Assembly (NCBI GenBank): GCA_016194725.1
Contig: JACQAW010000072.1
Span: forward strand, 1 to 17,288
Direction: 5' to 3'
Source of the DNA: Deltaproteobacteria bacterium
GTDB lineage: Bacteria > Bdellovibrionota > UBA1018 > UBA923
DNA: 17,288 bases
Part shown: positions 12,545-17,288 of the stretch, piece after piece
How the letters are laid out: each line of letters starts with the position of its first letter
Position numbering within the stretch: the stretch's first letter is position 1
The notes under the pieces: generated by a model
Database searches by the model: none
What the model was told of the DNA's origin: nothing
Seen by the model: only the letters and a program-made list of their open reading frames with translations
Translations under genes and position numbers: made by a program

Positions 12545-12907
12545 ATGTCACAGAAGTCAGCGCCGAAGGGCGTCGAGCGGCGTCGTAGCGTGCGCAAAGA
12601 TGTTCTCGAAACCTTTAATGTGTTTGTCGTGTTCCCCAAAAAGGGCCTGCGCAAGCTCTATCTCAAAGATGTGAGCGCTGGTGGCATTGGCGTGCTTACC
12701 GAGGCCGGCGACGTGTTTTCGCATGGCGATGCGGTTCGCTGTGACTTCTACATCAACCCCACTTTGAAGCTGCCCTTAAGCCTTAAAGTCGCCCATGTCG
12801 CCGAAGGCATGACGGGTTTTGAGTTCGACGACACCAGCACCAAGGCTTACGGCGCCTTTTTGGCATTTATGGAGCTGCTGGGGCAGCTTGCCGAGTTTTT
12901 GGAATAA
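12545..12907 (+). CDS. Single PilZ-domain protein
   Basis: This 120-residue protein is essentially one PilZ domain. ERRRSVRKD near residues 11-19 holds the RxxxR motif. LKDVSAGGIGV near 40-50 holds D-x-S-x-x-G. The C-terminal helix is AYGAFLAFMELLGQL. Both c-di-GMP-binding motifs are intact. It starts one base after the stop of the GYF_2 gene, with no separate Shine-Dalgarno, so translation is probably coupled. It ends 4 bp from the convergent RibD-type gene. It probably works with the GYF_2 protein. Confidence 0.9.
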   Translation: MSQKSAPKGVERRRSVRKDVLETFNVFVVFPKKGLRKLYLKDVSAGGIGVLTEAGDVFSHGDAVRCDFYINPTLKLPLSLKVAHVAEGMTGFEFDDTSTKAYGAFLAFMELLGQLAEFLE

Positions 12908-12911
12908 ATGG

Positions 12912-13598
12912 TCAGGGCCGCACGTACTTTAAGAAGAGCTCGCTGCCGCGCCGGCTGCATTTTTTAAGCTTGAAGCGCTTGATATGCGCGACGTCGAAGC
13001 CTTCGCCTTCGACCATGGTGGGGGCTTTTTCGCCGCCGATGATCGTGGGTACGAGCGTGATGTTCCATTCATCGATCAGGTCGCGCTCGACCCAGGGAAA
13101 GATAATTCCACCCCCGCCCTCGATCAGAAGATTCCGGCAGCCCAGCTTCTGCAAGTAGCCTATGATTTGTTCGGGAAAGTCGGGTCCCTTGGCGTAACGA
13201 AAAATATGCGCCAGGCTGTGGAACGGTTTGAGCGAAGCTTCGCTGGTGGATTCAGGCACGATCAGGACGCGTTCGATGTGCTCGTCGTTGAAAAATGGCC
13301 AAGCCGGGTCGAAGTCGACGGTACGGGCCAGTACCACGTTAATCGGGTGCGGGTTCAGGCGCTTGGTTTTTCGAAAAATCTGAAAGCGCCGGCGCTGCAC
13401 GACAGCGGGGCGGCGAAAGGTACGCAGCGTTTCGGCGCCGATGATTACGGCATGCGCCCGCTGGCGAATGCGGTCCATGAGATAGCGGTCGTGGGGCGAG
13501 GGGTCGATGTGCGCACGGTCTTTAGTCGAAATTTTTCCGTCCATCGAGACGGCCAGGTTCGTAAAGACGTGAAACTTCGTGCCGCCATTTTCCGTCAT
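12912..13598 (-). CDS. RibD C-terminal-type (dihydrofolate reductase fold) pyrimidine reductase
   Basis: This 228-residue protein has FTNLAVSMDGKIS (about 11-23), DRYLMDRIRQRAHAVIIGAETLR (about 36-58), RNLLIEGGGGIIFPWVERDLIDE (about 154-176) and ITLVPTIIGGEKAPTM (about 179-194). These are the standard motifs of RibD_C reductases, which reduce 2,5-diamino-6-ribosylamino-pyrimidinone phosphate with NADPH in riboflavin synthesis. The deaminase half of bifunctional RibD is missing, so this is a stand-alone reductase; its substrate could also be a different pterin-like compound. The start overlaps the rlmE stop by 4 nt (ATGA), placing both in one minus-strand transcript. Confidence 0.88.
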   Translation of the reverse strand: MTENGGTKFHVFTNLAVSMDGKISTKDRAHIDPSPHDRYLMDRIRQRAHAVIIGAETLRTFRRPAVVQRRRFQIFRKTKRLNPHPINVVLARTVDFDPAWPFFNDEHIERVLIVPESTSEASLKPFHSLAHIFRYAKGPDFPEQIIGYLQKLGCRNLLIEGGGGIIFPWVERDLIDEWNITLVPTIIGGEKAPTMVEGEGFDVAHIKRFKLKKCSRRGSELFLKYVRP

Positions 13599-14147
13599 AA
13601 TTTTTTCAGCCCCACGATGTAGATTTCGTAACTGGATTTACGTGTGCTCTTCGGGCGAAAAATCTCGACCTTCGCGAACAGCGGCTTGAGCATTTTGAGA
13701 TAGTTGTCGAACTCGCCGCTTTGAAAAAATTTGACGACGAAATTTCCGCCCGGGCGCAGCCGTGCCCTGGCCACGTCCAGCGCGCGCACGCAAAGATCAA
13801 ACGACCGGGTCTGGTCCTGCACGCGGATGCCGCTGGTTTTTGGCGCCATGTCGCTCATGACCACGTCGAAAAGCTCGATGTTCGATTCAGCGGCGAACTT
13901 GACGATGGTGGGCTCGTCGAACGCATCGCCCTGCACGAAGCGGGCGTTGGAGATGGCCAGCGTAACTCGCTGTAGATCGATGCCGATACACAGACCCTTT
14001 GGCCCGATAACCTTCACCGCGTATTGCGTCCAGCTGCCCGGCGCGCAGCCCAGGTCGAGCACGTTGAAGCCCAGCCGGAAAAGCTTGAACTTTTCATCGA
14101 GCTCTCTTGGCTTTTTTGAAGTAAAAGTCCTTAGGATTGTAAGCCAT
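13595..14147 (-). pseudogene. rlmE: Broken 23S rRNA 2'-O-ribose methyltransferase (RlmE/FtsJ)
   Basis: From the VLDLGCAPGSWTQYA motif onward the protein is a normal RlmE: MSDMAPKTSG holds the catalytic Asp, FVVKFFQSGEF a catalytic Lys, and YEIYIV the Glu. The true N-terminus MAYNPKDFYFKKAK starts at 14147 (17-nt overlap with the CoA transferase end) but hits a stop after 17 codons. The domain continues in another frame as ELDEKFKLF. Compared with the family, about 13 residues including the F-K-L segment are missing. In E. coli RlmE this segment holds Lys38 of the K-D-K-E tetrad. A net loss of about 38 bp near 14098-14108 explains both. It is a real deletion or an assembly error. RlmE methylates U2552 of 23S rRNA. 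Confidence 0.75.
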
Positions 14148-15123
14148 TCACCACGTCTTTCACCGCGACCACGGGCTCGATGCAGCAGTCCACCGCGCGG
14201 AATATTTTCCACCAGTCCGCAAAATTCTTCCGGGACAGGGTTTTGTTCACCTCGGCGATAGTCCGCTGGCCGGCATCGCCCGTGGCCAGATGGGACGAAA
14301 TCAGGTCTGCCCGACCGATGGATTCGCAAAACACACGCCAGAACTTTTCCTCGAGGGCGCCCAGGGCGAAGGTGCCGCCTTCGACTTCGTACAAATTGTA
14401 GCAGGGGTATTTGCCGGTAACCAGGGTGTGCCCCGAGCGCGGCATTTCGCCGGACTCGATGGCTTCGCGCAAAAACGGCATCTGTACTTCCAGCAGCGCC
14501 TGCTCGATGGTGATTTCGATGTGGCAGCCGCGGCGGCTTTGCCGTGCCCCAAACAGAGCGCAGGCCATGCGCAGAGCTGCGGCATAGGCTACGCTGTAAT
14601 CGCCCAGCGGAATGCCCGGCATGACACAGCGGCCTTCGCGGTCGCGAGTCTGGTCCAGAATGCCCGAACGGGCGACAAAGTTAAGGTCGTGTCCGGCGCG
14701 GTCGCGGTAATCGCCTGCCGGGTCATAACCGCCCACGCTGCAATACACGAGCGCGGGGTTCAGGGCAGCCAGGGTTTCGTATTCAATTCCCAGCCGCTTG
14801 CGCACGTCGGGGCGGTAGCCCTCGATTGCTCCGTCGGCCGTGCGTACCAGCTCGTAGAGCCGCTCACGGTCCGTTTCTGATTTCAGATCGAGCAGCAGCA
14901 GCTCTTTGTTGTCGTTGATTTCGCGGTAACAGCTGCCGGTTTTGCCAGGCGGGACGTAGCCGAACTCACGGGCCGGATCGGGCCGGTTCGGGCTTTCGAC
15001 CTTGATGACGCGGGCACCGAATTTCGCCAGAAGATGGGCGGCGAACGGCGAGGGTAGCAGAGAAGAAAGGTCGAGAACTGTGACGCCGGCGAGCCACCCG
15101 GGCCCGGTAGAATTCTTTGCCAT
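14131..15123 (-). CDS. CaiB/BaiF-family CoA transferase, AMACR-like
   Basis: This 330-residue family III CoA-transferase protein starts with the DLSSLLPSPFAAHLLAKFGARVIKVESP segment (about 18-45). It has YRPDVRKRLGI near 103-113. AGHDLNFVARSG and PLGDYSVAYA hold the His and Asp that form the acid-base pair in alpha-methylacyl-CoA racemase. GALEEKFW and a C-terminal domain follow. The H...D pair suggests 2-methylacyl-CoA racemase activity rather than CoA transfer, but substrate is not certain. It is a little shorter than the usual 360-400 residues. The ATG is preceded by an AAGGA that sits very close. Its 3' end overlaps the start of rlmE. Confidence 0.85.
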   Translation of the reverse strand: MAKNSTGPGWLAGVTVLDLSSLLPSPFAAHLLAKFGARVIKVESPNRPDPAREFGYVPPGKTGSCYREINDNKELLLLDLKSETDRERLYELVRTADGAIEGYRPDVRKRLGIEYETLAALNPALVYCSVGGYDPAGDYRDRAGHDLNFVARSGILDQTRDREGRCVMPGIPLGDYSVAYAAALRMACALFGARQSRRGCHIEITIEQALLEVQMPFLREAIESGEMPRSGHTLVTGKYPCYNLYEVEGGTFALGALEEKFWRVFCESIGRADLISSHLATGDAGQRTIAEVNKTLSRKNFADWWKIFRAVDCCIEPVVAVKDVVNGLQS

Positions 15124-15206
15124 TCCTTAGAGTATTACTAAGCATTGGCCCTGTCGTCAACGCGCGTCATTGAATACGGGGATCAGGGGCGGCGGAGGCG
15201 CTTACG

Positions 15207-15236
15207 CTGGCATTTTAGGCCCAGCAGGGCTATAAA
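15207..15236 (+). promoter_or_regulatory. Putative promoter of rfbB
   Basis: CTGGCA (15207-15212), an 18-bp spacer and TATAAA (15231-15236) lie directly upstream. The rfbB ATG begins 6 nt after the -10 and no Shine-Dalgarno is visible, so a leaderless mRNA is predicted. Confidence 0.45.
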
Positions 15237-15242
15237 CGGCCA

Positions 15243-16268
15243 ATGTCGAAAGTACAAAAGCTTCTGGTCACCGGTGGTGCGGGCTTTATTGGCTCGAATT
15301 TTATTCATCATACTCTGAAGTCGCGTGCCGGCCTGATTCTGACCAACCTGGATTCGCTTACCTATGCCGGTAATTTGCGCAATCTGGAAGGCCTCGAAAA
15401 GCAGTACCAGGGCCGTTACAGCTTTGTAAAAGGCGACATCAACGACGCCACGCTGACGGCCAGGCTGATTTCGGAAAATGACGCTGTCGTTCATTTTGCC
15501 GCCGAAAGCCACGTCGACCGCAGTATTCTGGACGCCGCCACCTTTATCGAAACCAACGTCAAAGGCACGCTCACGTTGCTCAACGGAGCGCTTGCTTGTG
15601 GTGGCTGCCGTTTCGTGCATGTTTCGACCGATGAAGTTTACGGTGCGCTGGGCGACGAAGGCGCCTTTACCGAAAGCACGCCCATTGCCCCGAACAGCCC
15701 GTACTCGGCGTCCAAAGCAGGCAGTGACATGCTGGTGCGCGCGTTCGTGCATACCCATCATCTGGATGCGGTGATTACCCGCTGCTCGAACAATTACGGC
15801 CCGTACCAGTTTCCTGAAAAACTCATTCCATTGATGATCACCAATGCGCTCGAAGACAAGCCACTGCCGGTGTACGGAAAAGGGCATAACGTACGCGATT
15901 GGATTTACGTGGTCGACCACTGCGAGGGCATTCTGCGCGCTTTGGAGGCCGGCAAGGGCGGTGAAGTGTATAACTTCGGCGGGCGCTCGGAGCGCAAGAA
16001 CCTTGATGTCGTGCACGCCATCTTGAAAGCGCTGAAGAAACCGGAATCGCTCATTCGCTATGTCGAAGATCGCAAGGGCCATGACTGGCGCTACGCCATC
16101 GACTGCCGCAAGGCCGAGCGAGAGCTGGGCTGGCGCCAGTCGGTGACTTTCGAGCAGGGCATGGAAACAACCATTAAATGGTATCTCGATCACAAGCCCT
16201 GGTGGCAGGAAGTAAAGACCGGCGCGTATCGCGATTTTTACTCCCGGTATTACGGCGACATCAAATAG
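15243..16268 (+). CDS. rfbB: dTDP-glucose 4,6-dehydratase
   Basis: This 341-residue short-chain dehydrogenase of the extended type has TGGAGFIGSNF (about 10-20) for NAD binding. VSTDEVYG (about 127-134) carries the Thr-Asp-Glu used for dehydration. YSASKAG (about 154-160) carries the catalytic Tyr and Lys, and NNYGPYQFPEKLIP is diagnostic of RfbB/RmlB. It turns dTDP-glucose into dTDP-4-keto-6-deoxyglucose, the branch point for rhamnose and other deoxysugars of O-antigen or capsule. Length is normal. The start is fixed by the N-terminal Rossmann strand (MSKVQKLLVTGG); no Shine-Dalgarno precedes it. rfbA follows after 13 nt. Confidence 0.95.
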   Translation: MSKVQKLLVTGGAGFIGSNFIHHTLKSRAGLILTNLDSLTYAGNLRNLEGLEKQYQGRYSFVKGDINDATLTARLISENDAVVHFAAESHVDRSILDAATFIETNVKGTLTLLNGALACGGCRFVHVSTDEVYGALGDEGAFTESTPIAPNSPYSASKAGSDMLVRAFVHTHHLDAVITRCSNNYGPYQFPEKLIPLMITNALEDKPLPVYGKGHNVRDWIYVVDHCEGILRALEAGKGGEVYNFGGRSERKNLDVVHAILKALKKPESLIRYVEDRKGHDWRYAIDCRKAERELGWRQSVTFEQGMETTIKWYLDHKPWWQEVKTGAYRDFYSRYYGDIK

Positions 16269-16281
16269 GAGAAGTGTTCAG

Positions 16282-16995
16282 ATGAAGGGCATCGTACTCG
16301 CAGGCGGCACTGGCAGCCGCCTTTTTCCGCTGACCAAGGTTACCAACAAACATCTGCTGCCCGTGGGGCGCAAGCCCATGATTTTTTATCCCATCGAAAG
16401 ATTCATCGAGGCCGGAATTACCGAAATCCTGATCGTCACCGGCGTGGAACACATGGGCGCGGTGGTAAGCCTGCTTGGCAGCGGCAAGGAGTTCGGCTGC
16501 CGCTTCACGTACCGTGTACAGGACGAGGCCGGCGGCATCGCGCAGGCGCTGGGCCTGGCCGAGCACTTCGTGCACGGCGACTCGTGCTCGGTTATTCTGG
16601 GCGACAATATCTTCGAGGACAGCATCAAGGCCGACGTCCAGGCTTTCGAAAAACAGGGCAAGGGCGCCCGCATTCTTTTGAAGGAAGTCGAAGATCCCCA
16701 GCGCTTTGGCGTGGCCGAGCTGAACGGCGAACGCGTGGTGGGAATCGAGGAAAAGCCCAAGAAGCCCAAGAGCAACTGGGCAGTGACCGGTATTTACATG
16801 TACGACGGCGACGTATTCAAGATCATCAAGACGCTCAAACCCTCGGGCCGCGGCGAGCTTGAGATTACTGATGTGAATAATTACTACATCAGGCAGAGCT
16901 CGCTTTCTTATGGGAAGTTCAAGGGTTGGTGGAGTGATGCTGGAACTTTTGAGTCGCTGGGACGCGTGAACCGGTTGATCGAGGAGTCGAAGTAA
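16282..16995 (+). CDS. rfbA: Glucose-1-phosphate thymidylyltransferase, short form
   Basis: This 237-residue nucleotidyltransferase has GGTGSRLFPLT near residues 8-18 (nucleotide-binding signature), KHLLPVGRKPMIFYPIE, DEAGGIAQALGLAE, VILGDNIFED (metal-binding Asp), DPQRFGVAEL and EEKPKKPKSNWAVTG. It makes dTDP-glucose from glucose-1-phosphate and dTTP, the step before RfbB. It ends at about residue 237, whereas enterobacterial RmlA has about 290, so the C-terminal part that helps form the allosteric interface is absent; short forms of this kind exist. AGGAG overlaps the rfbB stop 10 nt before the ATG. The rfbC and rfbD partners are not in the window. Confidence 0.92.
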   Translation: MKGIVLAGGTGSRLFPLTKVTNKHLLPVGRKPMIFYPIERFIEAGITEILIVTGVEHMGAVVSLLGSGKEFGCRFTYRVQDEAGGIAQALGLAEHFVHGDSCSVILGDNIFEDSIKADVQAFEKQGKGARILLKEVEDPQRFGVAELNGERVVGIEEKPKKPKSNWAVTGIYMYDGDVFKIIKTLKPSGRGELEITDVNNYYIRQSSLSYGKFKGWWSDAGTFESLGRVNRLIEESK

Positions 16996-17288
16996 GTAGT
17001 AGGTTCGAAAGCCAGTGATCAGTTTGCGCCCTTGCTCCCCGATTGGAGAGCGCGAATTCCAAAGTATATTGAAATTAGATTTTGCCGCTCACACTTGTTC
17101 ATATGGGCGGTGTCCGACTCTGTGGTAAGAGCAATCACAGTAAGTCTAGCTGCCGTAGTTTAGATTTGCGTTTACACGACTCTCCGCGGTTAGCGCGATT
17201 TTCTCCTACACCGGCTTAGTGAACCGATGCCAGAGAATTTTTTTGAACGTACCGCTCACACAGCGGCAGGCCATCTGTGAACGTCTGC
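16996..17288. other. Region after rfbA without a clear gene
   Basis: About 290 bp of lower GC than the genes before it. CCGCTCACAC occurs twice (17085-17094 and 17252-17261). On the minus strand a short open end (17216-17287, ending CERYVQKNSLASVH) might be the tail of a gene beyond the right edge, but 23 residues are too few to tell. No terminator with a T-run is seen after rfbA. Confidence 0.3.

Noticed and set aside
13984..14329. Upstream extension of the rlmE frame to an ATG at 14329
   Set aside because: The extension is antisense-frame readthrough within the CoA transferase gene and has no family similarity, whereas MAYNPKDFYFKKAK in the neighbouring frame is the expected RlmE N-terminus.
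17085..17261. CCGCTCACAC occurring twice after rfbA, as a possible mobile-element end
   Set aside because: Ten-base repeats in the same orientation within 300 bp can arise by chance, and no transposase or target duplication is seen.
1..17288. CRISPR array, rRNA genes, IS elements or phage structural genes
   Set aside because: No regularly spaced repeats, rRNA-like sequence, transposase or phage structural gene was recognised.

Overview
The window looks like a chromosomal segment of a Gram-negative bacterium, perhaps Bdellovibrionota or another former deltaproteobacterial lineage. The evidence is two PilZ proteins, a double GYF_2 protein, an arginase-family enzyme with a near-invariant SFDLDA..FAPG core, lipoprotein and Sec-type signal peptides, and very tight packing with overlapping gene ends. 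The lineage is an inference from gene content.

There are two halves, separated by a tRNA-Arg(CCG) gene at 5606-5680 on the minus strand. The left half (1-5605) is visibly more AT-rich, has longer intergenic gaps and carries accessory genes. These are a secreted-protein fragment cut by the left edge, a HigBA-type toxin-antitoxin pair, two unknown secreted proteins (the second with an apparent -1 frameshift at a perfect slippery heptamer), a lipoprotein with Tiki/TraB-like motifs, a GNAT acetyltransferase, and a tight toxin / XRE antitoxin / CPBP-protease operon. Pieces of the tRNA-Arg 3' end recur inside this half, at 592-616, 2689-2707 (opposite orientation) and 2772-2783. This is what serial integration at the 3' end of the tRNA gene would leave behind. 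No integrase is visible.

The right half (5740-17000) is GC-rich and compact. It holds a CaCA-type cation exchanger, a DedA membrane protein, a secreted alpha/beta-hydrolase-like protein, a PilZ protein, a membrane-anchored MCP-like stub, an arginase/formimidoylglutamase-like enzyme, a double GYF_2 membrane protein coupled to a second PilZ protein, and a minus-strand run of AMACR-like CoA transferase, rlmE and a RibD-type reductase. The rlmE copy is broken: it has lost the segment holding the catalytic Lys and changes frame. rfbB and rfbA, which make dTDP-sugar precursors, close the window, followed by about 290 bp without a clear gene.

Several genes (the second toxin, the arginase, rfbB and the left-edge gene) have a -10 hexamer 6-8 nt from the ATG and no Shine-Dalgarno sequence, so their mRNAs may be leaderless. 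In both toxin-antitoxin operons the toxin lacks a good ribosome binding site while the antitoxin has one.
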